From positions 1,240,001 through 1,304,000 of the forward strand of contig CAKKTE020000052.1 in NCBI GenBank assembly GCA_920105625.2: a stretch of 64,000 nt of DNA, in the 5' to 3' direction. Positions 49,000-63,600 of the stretch are shown piece by piece; the first letter of the stretch is position 1, and each line of letters opens with the position of its first letter. The position numbers and the translations under genes are program-made. The notes beneath the pieces were generated by a model, which saw nothing but the letters and a program-made list of their open reading frames with translations, did no database searches and had not been told where the DNA came from. Source of the stretch: Clusia tigrina (Eukaryota; Arthropoda; Insecta; Diptera; Clusiidae).

Positions 49000-51900
49000 A
49001 TTTGGGACTCAAGGGTAGCATAGATTTGAGCGAAAGCTTAAATTGAGAAGAATCTCGAGTACTTTATTGTTACAAAATTGCAAGGTTTTATGACGCTCCT
49101 GTAAAAGGTTACAAGCATTTATATGTTGCAAACTTTGATAGGTGTAGGACGTACCGTATAAAAGTTAAGGCCATTTGAAGTTTTATCAGTGTTTCATTTG
49201 GGACTCAAGGATAGCGTAGCTTTGAGTGATAACTTAAATTGACAAGAGGATCGAGTACTTTATTGTTACAAAATTTCAAGGTTTTATGACGCTCCAGTAA
49301 AAAGTTACAACGATTTGTATGTTGCAAACTTTGATAGGTGTAGGACGTACCGTATAGAAGTTAGGGGCACTTGAAGTTTTATCAGTGTTTGATTTGGGAC
49401 TCAAGGGTAGCGTAGCTTTGAGTGATAGCTTAAATTGACAAGAGGATCGAGTACTTTATTGTTACAAAATTGCAAGGTTTTATGACGCTCCTGTAAAAGG
49501 TTACAAGCATTTATATGTTGCAAACTTTGATAGGTGTAGGACGTACCGTATAGAAGTTAGGGCCATTTGAAGTTTTATCAGTGTTTGATTTGGGACTCAA
49601 GGGTAGCATATATTTGAGCGAAAGCTTAAATTGAGAAGAATCTCGAGTACTTTAATGTTACAAAATTTCAAGGTTCTATGACGCTCCAGTAAAAAGCTAC
49701 AAGCATTTGTATGTTGCAAACTTTGATAGGTGTAGGACGTACCGTATAGAAGTTAGGGCCATTTGAAGTTTTATCAGTGTTTGATTTATGACTCAAGGGT
49801 ATCATAGCTTTGAGCGATAGCTTAAATTGACAAGAGGCTCGAGTACTTTATTGTTACAAAATTTCAAGGTTTTATGACGCTCCAGGAAAAAGTTACAAGC
49901 ATTTATATGTTGCAAACTTTGATAGGTGTAGGACGTACCGTATAGAAGTAAGGGCCATTTGAAGCTTTATCAGTGTTTGATTTGGGACTCAAGGGTAGCA
50001 TAGCTTTGAGCGATAACTTAAATGACAAGAGGATCGAGTACTTTATTGTTACAAAATTTCAAGGTTCTATGACGCTCCAGTAAAAAGCTACAAGCATTTG
50101 TATGTTGCAAACTTTGATAGGTGTAGGACGTACCGTATAGAAGTTAGGGCCATTTGACGTTTTATCAGTATTTGATTTGGGACTCCAGGGTAGCATAGCT
50201 TTGAGCGATAGCTTAAATTGACAAGAGGCTCGAGTACCTTATTGTTTCAAAATTTCAAGGTTTTATGACGCTCCAGTAAAAAGTTACAAGCATTTATATG
50301 TTGCAAACTTTGATAGGTGTAGGACGTACCGTATAGAAGCTAGGGCCATTTGAAGTTTTATCAGTGTTTGTTGGGGGACTCAAGGGTAGCATAGCTTTGA
50401 GCGATAGCTTAAATTGACAAGAGGCTCGAGTACTTTATTGTTACAAAATTTCAAGGTTTTAAGACGCCCCAGTAAAAAGTTACATGCATTTGTATGTTGC
50501 AAACTTTGTTAGGTGTAGGACGTACTGTATAGAAGTTAGGGCCATTTGAAGTTTTATTAGTGTTTGCTTTGGGACTCAAAGGTAGCATAGGTTTGAGCGA
50601 TAGCTTAAATTGACACGAGGCTCGAGTACTTTATTGTTACAAAATTTCAAGGTTTTATGACGCTCCAGTAAAAAGTTACAAGGATTTGTATGTTGCAAAC
50701 TTTGATAGTTGTAGGATGTACCGTATAGAAGTTAGGGCCATTTGAAGTTTTATCAGTGTTTGGTTTGGGACTCAAGGGTAGCATAGCTTTGAGCGATAGC
50801 TTAAATTTACAGGAGGCTCGAGTACTTTATTGTTACAAAATTTCAAGGTTTTATGACGCTCCAGTAAAAAGTTACTAGCATTTGTATGTTGCAAACTTTG
50901 ATAAGTGTAGGACGTACCGTATAGAAGTTAGGGCCATTTGAAGTTTTATCAGTGTTTGATTTGGGACTCAAGGGTAGCATAGATTTTAGCGATAGCTTAA
51001 ATTGACAAGAGGCTCGAGTACTTTATTTTTAGAAAATTTCAAGGTTTTACGACACTCCAGTAAAAAGTTACAAGCATTGCAAACTTTGATAGGCGTAGGA
51101 CGTACCGTATAGAAGTTAGGGCCATTTGAAGTTTTATCAGTGTTTGATTTGGGACGCAAGAATACCATAGCTTTGAGCGATAACTTAAATTGACAAGAGG
51201 CTCGAGTACTTTATTGTTACAAAATTTCAAGGTTTTATGACGCTCCAGTAAAAAGTTACAAGGATTTGTATGTTGCAAACTTTGATAGGTGTAGGACGTA
51301 CCGTATAGAAGTTAGGGGCATTTGAAGTTTTATCAGTGTTTGATTGGGGACTCAAGGGTAGCGTAGCTTTGAGCGATAGCGTAAATTGACAAGAGGCTCG
51401 AGTACTTTATTGTTACAAAATTTCAAGGTTTTATGACGCTCCAGTAAAAAGTTACAAGCATTTGTATGTTGCAAACTTTGATAGGTGTAGGACGTACCGT
51501 ATAGAAGTTAGGGCCATTTGAAGTTTTATCAGTGTTTGATTTGGGACTCAAGGATACCATAGCTTTGAGCGATAACTTCAATTGACAAGAGGCTCGAGTA
51601 CTTTATTGTTACAAAATTTCAAGGTTCTATGACGCTCCAGTAAAAAGCTACAAGCATTTGTATGTTGCAAACTTTGATAGGTGTAGGACGTACCGTATAG
51701 AAGTAAGGGCCATTTGAAGCTTTATCAGTGTTTGATTTGGGACTCAAGGGTAGCATAGCTTTGAGCGATAGCTTAAATTGACAAGAGGCTCGAGTACTTT
51801 ATTGTTACAAAATTTCAAGGTTTTATGACGCTCCAGTAAAAAGTTACAAGCATTTGTATGTTGCAAACTTTGATAGTTGTAGGATGTACCGTATAGAAGT

Positions 51901-54900
51901 TAGGGCCATTTGAAGTTTTATCAGTGTTTGATTTGGGACTCAAGGGTAGCATAGCTTTGAGCGATAGCTTAAATTGACAAGAGGCTCGAGTACTTTATTG
52001 TTACAAAATTTCAAGGTTTTATCAGTGTTTGATTTGGGACTCAAGGGTAGCATAGATTTTAGCGATAGCTTAAATTGACAAGAGGCTCGAGTACTCTATT
52101 TTTAGAAAATTTCAAGGTTTTACGACACTCCAGGAAAAAGTTACAAGCATTGCAAACTTTGATAGGCGTAGGACGTACCGTATAGAAGTTAGGGCCATTT
52201 GAAGTTTTATCAGTGTTTGATTTGGGACTCAAGGATACCATAGCTTTGAGCGATAACTTCAATTGACAAGAGGCTCGAGTACTTTATTGTTACAAAATTT
52301 CAAGGTTTTATGACGCTCCAGTAAAAAGTTACAAGGATTTGTATGTTGCAAACTTTGATAGGTGTAGGACGTACCGTATAGAAGTTAGGGGCATTTGAAG
52401 TTTTATCAGTGTTTGATTGGGGACTCAAGGGTAGCGTAGCTTTGAGCGATAGCTTAAATTGACAAGAGGCTCGAGTACTTTATTGTTACAAAATTTCAAG
52501 GTTTTATGACGCTCCAGTAAAAAGTTACAAGCATTTGTATGTTGCAAACTTTGATAGGTGTAGGACGTACCGTATAGAAGTTAGGGCCATTTGAAGTTTT
52601 ATCAGTGTTTGATTTGGGACTCAAGGGTAGCATAGATTTGAACGATAGCTTAAATTAAGAAGAGGCTCGAGTACTTTATTGTTACAAAATTTCAAGGTTT
52701 TATCACGCTCCAGTAAAAGGTTACAAGCATTTATATGTTGCAAACTTTGATAGGTGTAGGACGTACCGTATAGAAGTTAAGGCTATTTGAAGTTTTATCA
52801 GTGTTTCATTTGGGACTCAAGGGTAGCATAGCTTTGAACGATAACTTAAATTGACAAGAGGATCGAGTACTTTATTGTTACAAAATTTCAAGGTTTTACG
52901 ACGCTCCAGTAAAAAGTTACAAGGATTTGTATGTTGCAAACTTTGATAGGTGTAGGACGTACCGTATAGAAGTTAGGGCCATGTGAAGTTTTATCAGTGT
53001 TTGATTTGGGACTCAAGGGTAGCGTAGCTTTGAGCGATAGCTTAAATTGACAAGAGGCTCGAGTACTTTATTGTTACAAAATTTCAAGGTTTTATGACGC
53101 TCCAGTAAAAAGTTACAAGCATTTGTATGTTGCAAACTTTGATAAGTGTAGGACGTACCGTATAGAAGTTAGGGCCATTTGAAGTTTTATCAGTGTTTGA
53201 TTTGGGACTCAAGGATACCATAGCTTTGAGCGATAACTTCAATTGACAAGAGGCTCGAGTACTTTATTGTTACAAAATTTCAAGGTTTTATGACGCTCCA
53301 GTAAAATGTTACAAGGATTTGTTTGTTGCAAACTTTGATAGGTGTAGGACGTACCGTATAGAAGTTAGGGGCATTTGAAGTTTTATCAGTGTTTGATTTG
53401 GGACTCAAGGGTAGCGTAGCTTTGAGTGATAGCTTAAATTGACAAGAGGCTCGTGTACTTTATTGTTACAAAATTTCAAGGTTTTATGACGCTCCAGTAA
53501 AAAGTTACAAGCATTTGTATGTTGCAAACTTTGATAGGTGTAGGACGTACCGTATAGAAGTTAGGGCCATTTGAAGTTTTATCAGTGTTTGATTTGGGAC
53601 TCAAGGGTAGCATAGATTTGAGCGAAAGCTTAAATTGAGAAGAATCTCGAGTACTTTATTGTTACAAAATTGCAAGGTTTTATGACGCTCCTGTAAAAGG
53701 TTACAAGCATTTATATGTTGCAAACTTTGATAGGTGTAGGACGTACCGTATAGAAGTTAAGGCCATTTGAAGTTTTATCAGTGTTTCATTTGGGACTCAA
53801 GGATAGCGTAGCTTTGAGTGATAACTTAAATTGACAAGAGGATCGAGTACTTTATTGTTACAAAATTTCAAGGTTTTATGACGCTCCAGTAAAAAGTTAC
53901 AAGGATTTGTATGTTGCAAACTTTGATAGGTGTAGGACGTACCGTATAGAAGTTAGGGGCATTTGAAGTTTTATCAGTGTTTGATTTGGGACTCAAGGGT
54001 AGCGTAGCTTTGAGTGATAGCTTAAATTGACAAGAGGATCGAGTACTTTATTGTTACAAAATTTCAAGGTTTTATGACGCTCCAGTAAAAAGTTACAAGG
54101 ATTTGTATGTTGCAAACTTTGATAGGTGTAGGACGTACCGTATAGAAGTTAGGGCCATTCGAAGTTTTATCAGTGTTTGATTTGGGACTCAAGGGTAGCG
54201 TAGCTTTGAGTGATAGCTTAAATTGACAAGAGGCTCGAGTACTTTATTGTTACAAAATTTCAAGGTTTTATGACGCTCCAGTAAAAAGTTACAAGCATTT
54301 GTATGTTGCAAACTTTGATAGGTGTAGGACGTACCGTATAGAAGTTAGGGCCATTTGAAGTTTTATCAGTGTTTGATTTGGGACTCAAGGGTAGCATAGA
54401 TTTGAGCGAAAGCTTAAATTGAGAAGAATCTCGAGTACTTTAATGTTACAAAATTTCAAGGTTCTATGACGCTCCAGTAAAAAGCTACAAGCATTTGTAT
54501 GTTGCAAACTTTGATAGGTGTAGGACGTACCGTATAGAAGTTAGGGCCATTTGAAGTTTTATCAGTGTTTGATTTATGACTCAAGGGTATCATAGCTTTG
54601 AGCGATAGCTTAAATTGACAAGAGGCTCGAGTACTTTATTGTTACAAAATTTCAAGGTTTTATGACGCTCCAGGAAAAAGTTACAAGCATTTATATGTTG
54701 CAAACTTTGATAGGTGTAGGACGTACCGTATAGAAGTTAGGGGCATTTGAAGTTTTATCAGTGTTTGATTTGGGACTCAAGGGTAGCGTAGCTTTGAGTG
54801 ATAGCTTAAATTGACAAGAGGCTCGTGTACTTTATTGTTACAAAATTTCAAGGTTTTATGACGCTCCAGTAAAAAGTTACAAGCATTTGTATGTTGCAAA

Positions 54901-57690
54901 CTTTGATAGGTGTAGGACGTACCGTATAGAAGTTAGGGCCATTTGAAGTTTTATCAGTGTTTGATTTGGGACTCAAGGGTAGCATAGATTTGAGCGAAAG
55001 CTTAAATTGAGAAGAATCTCGAGTACTTTATTGTTACAAAATTGCAAGGTTTTATGACGCTCCTGTAAAAGGTTACAAGCATTTATATGTTGCAAACTTT
55101 GATAGGTGTAGGACGTACCGTATAGAAGTTAAGGCCATTTGAAGTTTTATCAGTGTTTCATTTGGGACTCAAGGATAGCGTAGCTTTGAGTGATAACTTA
55201 AATTGACAAGAGGATCGAGTACTTTATTGTTACAAAATTTCAAGGTTTTATGACGCTCCAGTAAAAAGTTACAAGGATTTGTATGTTGCAAACTTTGATA
55301 GGTGTAGGACGTACCGTATAGAAGTTAGGGGCATTTGAAGTTTTATCAGTGTTTGATTAGGGACTCAAGGGTAGCGTAGCTTTGAGTGATAGCTTAAATT
55401 GACAAGAGGATCGAGTACTTTATTGTTACAAAATTTCAAGGTTTTATGACGCTCCAGTAAAAAGTTACAAGGATTTGTATGTTGCAAACTTTGATAGGTG
55501 TAGGACGTACCGTATAGAAGTTAGGGCCATTTGAAGTTTTATCAGTGTTTGATTTGGGACTCAAGGGTAGCGTAGCTTTGAGTGATAGCTTAAATTGACA
55601 AGAGGCTCGAGTACTTTATTGTTACAAAATTTCAAGGTTTTATGACGCTCCAGTAAAAAGTTACAAGCATTTGTATGTTGCAAACTTTGATAGGTGTAGG
55701 ACGTACCGTATAGAAGTTAGGGCCATTTGAAGTTTTATCAGTGTTTGATTTGGGACTCAAGGGTAGCATAGATTTGAGCGAAAGCTTAAATTGAGAAGAA
55801 TCTCGAGTACTTTAATGTTACAAAATTTCAAGGTTCTATGACGCTCCAGTAAAAAGCTACAAGCATTTGTATGTTGCAAACTTTGATAGGTGTAGGACGT
55901 ACCGTATAGAAGTTAGGGCCATTTGAAGTTTTATCAGTGTTTGATTTATGACTCAAGGGTATCATAGCTTTGAGCGATAGCTTAAATTGACAAGAGGCTC
56001 GAGTACTTTATTGTTACAAAATTTCAAGGTTTTATGACGCTCCAGGAAAAAGTTACAAGCATTTATATGTTGCAAACTTTGATAGGTGTAGGACGTACCG
56101 TATAGAAGTAAGGGCCATTTGAAGCTTTATCAGTGTTTGATTTGGGACTCAAGGGTAGCATAGCTTTGAGCGATAACTTAAATGACAAGAGGATCGAGTA
56201 CTTTATTGTTACAAAATTTCAAGGTTCTATGACGCTCCAGTAAAAAGCTACAAGCATTTGTATGTTGCAAACTTTGATAGGTGTAGGACGTACCGTATAG
56301 AAGCTAGGGCCATTTGAAGTTTTATCAGTGTTTGTTGGGGGACTCAAGGGTAGCATAGCTTTGAGCGATAGCTTAAATTGACAAGAGGCTCGAGTACTTT
56401 ATTGTTACAAAATTTCAAGGTTTTATGACGCTCCAGTAAAAAGTTACAAGCATTTGTATGTTGCAAACTTTGATTGGTGTAGGACGTACCGTATAGAAGT
56501 TAGGGCCATTTGAAGTTTTATCAGTGTTTGATTTGGGACTCAAGAGTAGCATAGCTTTGAGCGATAGCTTAAATTGACAAGAGGCTCGAGTACTTTATTG
56601 TTACAAAATTTCAAGGTTTTAAGACGCCCCAGTAAAAAGTTACATGCATTTGTATGTTGCAAACTTTGTTAGGTGTAGGACGTACTGTATAGAAGTTAGG
56701 GCCATTTGAAGTTTTATTAGTGTTTGCTTTGGGACTCAAAGGTAGCATAGGTTTGAGCGATAGCTTAAATTGACACGAGGCTCGAGTACTTTATTGTTAC
56801 AAAATTTCAAGGTTTTATGACGCTCCAGTAAAAAGTTACAAGGATTTGTATGTTGCAAACTTTGATAGTTGTAGGATGTACCGTATAGAAGTTAGGGCCA
56901 TTTGAAGTTTTATCAGTGTTTGGTTTGGGACTCAAGGGTAGCATAGCTTTGAGCGATAGCTTAAATTTACAGGAGGCTCGAGTACTTTATTGTTACAAAA
57001 TTTCAAGGTTTTATGACGCTCCAGTAAAAAGTTACTAGCATTTGTATGTTGCAAACTTTGATAAGTGTAGGACGTACCGTATAGAAGTTAGGGCCATTTG
57101 AAGTTTTATCAGTGTTTGATTTGGGACTCAAGGGTAGCATAGATTTGAGCGAAAGCTTAAATTGAGAAGAATCTCGAGTACTTTAATGTTACAAAATTTC
57201 AAGGTTCTATGACGCTCCAGTAAAAAGCTACAAGCATTTGTATGTTGCAAACTTTGATAGGTGTAGGACGTACCGTATAGAAGTTAGGGCCATTTGAAGC
57301 TTTATCAGTGTTTGATTTATGACTCAAGGGTATCATAGCTTTGAGCGATAGCTTAAATTGACAAGAGGCTCGAGTACTTTATTGTTACAAAATTTCAAGG
57401 TTTTATGACGCTCCAGGAAAAAGTTACAAGCATTTATATGTTGCAAACTTTGATAGGTGTAGGACGTACCGTATAGAAGTAAGGGCCATTTGAAGCTTTG
57501 TCAGTGTTTGATTTGGGACTCAAGGGTAGCATAGCTTTGAGCGATAACTTAAATGACAAGAGGATCGAGTACTTTATTGTTACAAAATTTCAAGGTTCTA
57601 TGACGCTCCAGTAAAAAGCTACAAGCATTTGTATGTTGCAAACTTTGATAGGTGTAGGACGTACCGTATAGAAGCTAGGGCCATTTGAAG
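49000..57690 (+). repeat. Array section with seven-monomer duplications
   Basis: About 53,340-54,711 is followed by a second copy, 54,712-56,083 (offset 1,372, exactly seven monomers). Shared marks are AGGCTCGTGTAC, GAGCGAAAGCTTAAATTGAG, AAGAATCTCGAG, TTGCAAGGTTTTATGACG and GTATCATAGC. About 56,301-57,120 recurs at 57,672-58,491 (offset 1,371), marked by GAAGCTAGGG, GTTTGTTGGGGG, AAGACGCCCCAG and TACAGGAGGCTCG. About 50,330-51,500 recurs at 57,861-59,030 (offset 7,531). The GAGCGAAAGC / AAGAATCTCGAG pair of variants is spread through 49.0-61.5 kb and was not seen left of it. Confidence 0.8.
51955..52055 (+). repeat. Half-length 101-bp monomer from a GTTTTAT exchange
   Basis: TTTCAAGGTTTTATCAGTG at about 52,009-52,027 joins the first-half end of one monomer (AAGGTTTTAT, 105-114) to the start of the next (GAAGTTTTATCAGTG, 4-18). 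The shared GTTTTAT makes the breakpoint ambiguous over 7 bp and removes 95 bp. It is the only copy of this join noticed in the window. Confidence 0.9.
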
Positions 57691-57699
57691 TTTTATCAG

Positions 57700-60600
57700 T
57701 GTTTGTTGGGGGACTCAAGGGTAGCATAGCTTTGAGCGATAGCTTAAATTGACAAGAGGCTCGAGTACTTTATTGTTACAAAATTTCAAGGTTTTATGAC
57801 GCTCCAGTAAAAAGTTACAAGCATTTGTATGTTGCAAACTTTGATTGGTGTAGGACGTACCGTATAGAAGTTAGGGCCATTTGAAGTTTTATCAGTGTTT
57901 GATTTGGGACTCAAGAGTAGCATAGCTTTGAGCGATAGCTTAAATTGACAAGAGGCTCGAGTACTTTATTGTTACAAAATTTCAAGGTTTTAAGACGCCC
58001 CAGTAAAAAGTTACATGCATTTGTATGTTGCAAACTTTGTTAGGTGTAGGACGTACTGTATAGAAGTTAGGGCCATTTGAAGTTTTATTAGTGTTTGCTT
58101 TGGGACTCAAAGGTAGCATAGGTTTGAGCGATAGCTTAAATTGACACGAGGCTCGAGTACTTTATTGTTACAAAATTTCAAGGTTTTATGACGCTCCAGT
58201 AAAAAGTTACAAGGATTTGTATGTTGCAAACTTTGATAGTTGTAGGATGTACCGTATAGAAGTTAGGGCCATTTGAAGTTTTATCAGTGTTTGGTTTGGG
58301 ACTCAAGGGTAGCATAGCTTTGAGCGATAGCTTAAATTTACAGGAGGCTCGAGTACTTTATTGTTACAAAATTTCAAGGTTTTATGACGCTCCAGTAAAA
58401 AGTTACTAGCATTTGTATGTTGCAAACTTTGATAAGTGTAGGACGTACCGTATAGAAGTTAGGGCCATTTGAAGTTTTATCAGTGTTTGATTTGGGACTC
58501 AAGGGTAGCATAGATTTTAGCGATAGCTTAAATTGACAAGAGGCTCGAGTACTTTATTTTTAGAAAATTTCAAGGTTTTACGACACTCCAGTAAAAAGTT
58601 ACAAGCATTGCAAACTTTGATAGGCGTAGGACGTACCGTATAGAAGTTAGGGCCATTTGAAGTTTTATCAGTGTTTGATTTGGGACTCAAGGATACCATA
58701 GCTTTGAGCGATAACTTAAATTGACAAGAGGCTCGAGTACTTTATTGTTACAAAATTTCAAGGTTTTATGACGCTCCAGTAAAAAGTTACAAGGATTTGT
58801 ATGTTGCAAACTTTGATAGGTGTAGGACGTACCGTATAGAAGTTAGGGGCATTTGAAGTTTTATCAGTGTTTGATTGGGGACTGAAGGGTAGCGTAGCTT
58901 TGAGCGATAGCGTAAATTGACAAGAGGCTCGAGTACTTTATTGTTACAAAATTTCAAGGTTTTATGACGCTCCAGTAAAAAGTTACAAGCATTTGTATGT
59001 TGCAAACTTTGATAGGTGTAGGACGTACCGTATAGAAGTTAGGGCCATTTGAAGTTTTATCAGTGTTTGATTTGGGACTCAAGGGTAGCATAGATTTGAA
59101 CGATAGCTTAAATTAAGAAGAGGCTCGAGTACTTTATTGTTAAATTTCAAGGTTTTATGACGCTCCAGTAAAAGGTTACAAGCATTTATATGTTGCAAAC
59201 TTTGATAGGTGTAGGACGTACCGTATAGATGTTAAGGCCATTTGAAGTTTTATCAGTGTTTCATTTGGGACTCCAGGGTAGCATAGCTTTGAACGATAAC
59301 TTAAATTGACAAGAGGATCGAGTACTTTATTGTTACAAAATTTCAAGGTTTTACGACGCTCCAGTAAAAAGTTACAAGGATTTGTATGTTGCAAACTTTG
59401 ATAGGTGTAGGACGTACCGTATAGAAGTTAGGGCCATTTGAAGTTTTATCAGTGTTTGATTTGGGACTCAAGGGTAGCGTAGCTTTGAGCGATAGCATAA
59501 ATTGACAAGAGGCTCGAGTACTTTATTGTTACAAAATTTCAAGGTTTTATGACGCTCCAGTAAAAAGTTACAAGCATTTGTATGTTGCAAACTTTGATAG
59601 GTGTAGGACGTACCGTATAGAAGTTAGGGCCATTTGAAGTTTTATCAGTGTTTGATTTGGGACTGAAGGATAGCATAGCTTTGAGCGATAGCTTAAATTG
59701 ACAAGAGGCTCGAGTACTTTACTGTTTCAAAATTTCAAGGTTTTATGACGCTCCAGTAAAAAGTTACAAGCATTTGTATGTTGCAAACTTTGATAGGTAT
59801 AGGACGTACCGTATAGAAGTTACGGCCATTTGAAGTTTTATCAGTGTTTGATTTGGGACTCAAGAGTAGCATAGCTTTGAGCGATAGCTTAAATTGACAA
59901 GAGGCCCGAGTACTTTATTGTTACAAAATTTCCAGGTTTTAAGACGCTCCAGTAAAAAGTTACAAGCATTTGTATGTTGCAAACTTTTTTACGTGTAGGA
60001 CGTACTGTATAGAAGTTAGGGCCATTTGAAGTTTTATCAGTGTTTGATTTGGGACTCAAGGGTAGCATAGCTTTGAGCGATAGCTTAAATTGACAAGAGG
60101 CTCGAGTACTTTATTGTTACAAAATTTCAAGGTTTTATGACGCTCCAGTAAAAAGTTACAAGCATTTGTATGTTGCAAACTTTGCTAGATGTAGGACGTA
60201 CCATACATAAGTTAGGGCCATTTGAAGTTTTATCAGTGTTTGATTTGGGACTCAAGGGTAGCATAGCTTCGAGCGATAACTTAAATTGACAAGAGGCTCG
60301 AGTACTTTATTGCTACAAAATTTCAAGGTTTGAATGCGCTCCAGTAAAAAGTTACAAGGATTTGTATGTTGCAAACTTTGATAGGTGTAGGACGTACCGT
60401 ATAGAAGTTAGGGCCATTTGAAGTTTTATCAGTGTTTGATTTGGGACTCAAGGGTTGCGTAGCTTTGAGTGATAGCTTAAATTGACAAGAGGCTCGAGTA
60501 CTTTATTGTTACAAAATTTCAAGGTTTTATGACGCTCCAGTAAAAAGTTACAAGCATTTGTATGTTGCAAACTTTGATAGGTGTAGGACGTACCGTATAG

Positions 60601-63600
60601 AAGTTAGGGCCATTTGAAGTTTTATCAGTGTTTGATTTGGGACTCAAGGGTAGCATAGATTTGAGCGAAAGCTTAAATTGAGAAGAATCTCGAGTACTTT
60701 AATGTTACAAAATTTCAAGGTTCTATGACGCTCCAGTAAAAAGCTACAAGCATTTGTATGTTGCAAACTTTGATAGGTGTAGGACGTACCGTATAGAAGT
60801 TAGGGCCATTTTAAGTTTTATCAGTGTTTGATTTATGACTCAAGGGTAGCATAGCTTTGAGCGATAGCTTAAATTGACAAGAGGATCGAGTACTTTATTG
60901 TTACAAAATTTCAAGGTTCTATGACGCTCCAGTAAAAAGCTACAAGCATTTGTATGTTGCAAACTTTGATAGGTGTAGGACGTACCGTATAGAAGTTAGG
61001 GCCATTTGAAGTTTTATCATTGTCTGAATTGGGACTCAAGGGTAGCATAGCTTTGAGTGATAACTTAAATTGACAAGAGGCTCGAGTACTTTATTGTTAC
61101 AAAATTTCAAGGTTTTATGACGCTCCAGTAAAAAGTTACAAGGATTTGTATGTTGCAAACTTTGATAGGTGTAGGACGTACCGTATAGAAGTTAGGGCCA
61201 TTTGAAGTTTTATCAGTGTTTGATTTGGGACTCAAGGGTAGCGTAGCTTTGAGTGATAGCTTAAATTGACAAGAGGCTCGAGTACTTTATTGTTACAAAA
61301 TTTCAAGGTTTTATGACGCTCCAGTAAAAAGTTACAAGCATTTGTATGTTGCAAACTTTGATAGGTGTAGGACGTACCGTATAGAAGTTAGGGCCATTTG
61401 AAGTTTTATCAGTGTTTGATTTGGGACTCAAGGGTAGCATAGATTTGAGCGAAAGCTTAAATTGAGAAGAATCTCGAGTACTTTAATGTTACAAAATTTC
61501 AAGGTTCTATGACGCTCCAGTAAAAAGCTACAAGCATTTGTATGTTGCAAACTTTGATAGGTGTAGGACGTACCGTATAGAAGTTAGGGCCATTTGAAGT
61601 TTTATCAGTGTTTGATTTATGACTCAAGGGTAGCATAGCTTTGAGCGATAGCTTAAATTGACAAGAGGATCGAGTACTTTATTGTTACAAAATTTCAAGG
61701 TTCTATGACGCTCCAGTAAAAAGCTACAAGCATTTGTATGTTGCAAACTTTGATAGGTGTAGGACGTACCGTATAGAAGTTAGGGCCATTTGACGTTTTA
61801 TCAGTATTTGATTTGGGACTCCAGGGTAGCATAGCTTTGAGCGATAGCTTAAATTGACAAGAGGCTCGAGTACCTTATTGTTTCAAAATTTCAAGGTTTT
61901 ATGACGCTCCAGTAAAAAGTTACAAGCATTTATATGTTGCAAACTTTGATAGGTGTAGGACGTACCGTATAGAAGCTAGGGCCATTTGAAGTTTTATCAG
62001 TGTTTGTTTGGGGACTCAAGGGTAGCATAGCTTTGAGCGATAGCTTAAATTGACAAGAGGCTCGAGTACTTTATTGTTACAAAATTTCAAGGTTTTATGA
62101 CGCTCCAGTAAAAAGTTACAAGCATTTGTATGTTGCAAACTTTGATTGGTGTAGGACGTACCGTATAGAAGTTAGGGCCATTTGAAGTTTTATCAGTGTT
62201 TTATTTGGGACTCAAGAGTAGCATAGCTTTGAGCGATAGCTTAAATTGACAAGAGGCTCGAGTACTTTATTGTTACAAAATTTCAAGGTCATAAGACGCC
62301 CCAGTAAAAAGTTACATGCATTTGTATGTTGCAAACTTTGTTAGGTGTAGGACGTACTGTATATAAGTTAGGGCCATTTGAAGTTTTATTAGTGTTTGCT
62401 TTGGGACTCAAAGGTAGCATAGGTTTGAGCGATAGATTAAATTGACACGAGGCTCGAGTACTTTATTGTTACAAAATTTCAAGGTTTTATGACGCTCCAG
62501 TAAAAAGTTACAAGGATTTGTATGTTGCAAACTTTGATAGTTGTAGGATGTACCGTATAGAAGTTAGGGCCATTTGAAGTTTTATCAGTGTTTGGTTTGG
62601 GACTCAAGGGTAGCATAGCTTTGAGCGATAGCTTAAATTTATGGAGGCTCGAGTACTTTATTGTTACAAAATTTCAAGGTTTTATGACGCTCCAGTAAAA
62701 AGTTACTAGCATTTGTATGTTGCAAACTTTGATAAGTGTAGGACGTACCGTATAGAAGTTAGGGCCATTTGAAGTTTTATCAGTGTTTGATTTGGGACTC
62801 AAGGGTAGCATAGATTTTAGCGATAGCTTAAATTGACGAGAGGCTCGAGTACTTTATTTTTAGAAAATTTCAAGGTTTTACGACACTCCAGTAAAAAGTT
62901 ACAAGCATTGCAAACTTTGATAGGCGTAGGACGTACCGTATAGAAGTTAGGGCCATTTGAAGTTTTATCAGTGTTTGATTTGGGACTCAAGGATACCATA
63001 GCTTTGAGCGATAACTTAAATTGACAAGAGGCTCGAGTACTTTATTGTTACAAAATTTCAAGGTTTTATGACGCTCCAGTAAAAAGTTACAAGGATTTGT
63101 ATGTTGCAAACTTTGATAGGTGTAGGACGTACCGTATAGAAGTTAGGGGCATTTGAAGTTTTATCAGTGTTTGATTGGGGACTCAAGGGTAGCGTAGCTT
63201 TGAGCGATAGCGTAAATTGACAAGAGGCTCGAGTACTTTATTGTTACAAAATTTCAAGGTTTTATGACGCTCCAGTAAAAAGTTACAAGCATTTGTATGT
63301 TGCAAACTTTGATAGGTGTAGGACGTACCGTATAGAAGTTAGGGCCATTTGAAGTTTTATCAGTGTTTGATTTGGGACTCAAGGGTAGCATAGATTTGAA
63401 CGATAGCTTAAATTAAGAAGAGGCTCGAGTACTTTATTGTTAAATTTCAAGGTTTTATGACGCTCCAGTAAAAGGTTACAAGCATTTATATGTTGCAAAC
63501 TTTGATAGGTGTAGGACGTACCGTATAGATGTTAAGGCCATTTGAAGTTTTATCAGTGTTTCATTTGGGACTCCAGGGTAGCATAGCTTTGAACGATAAC

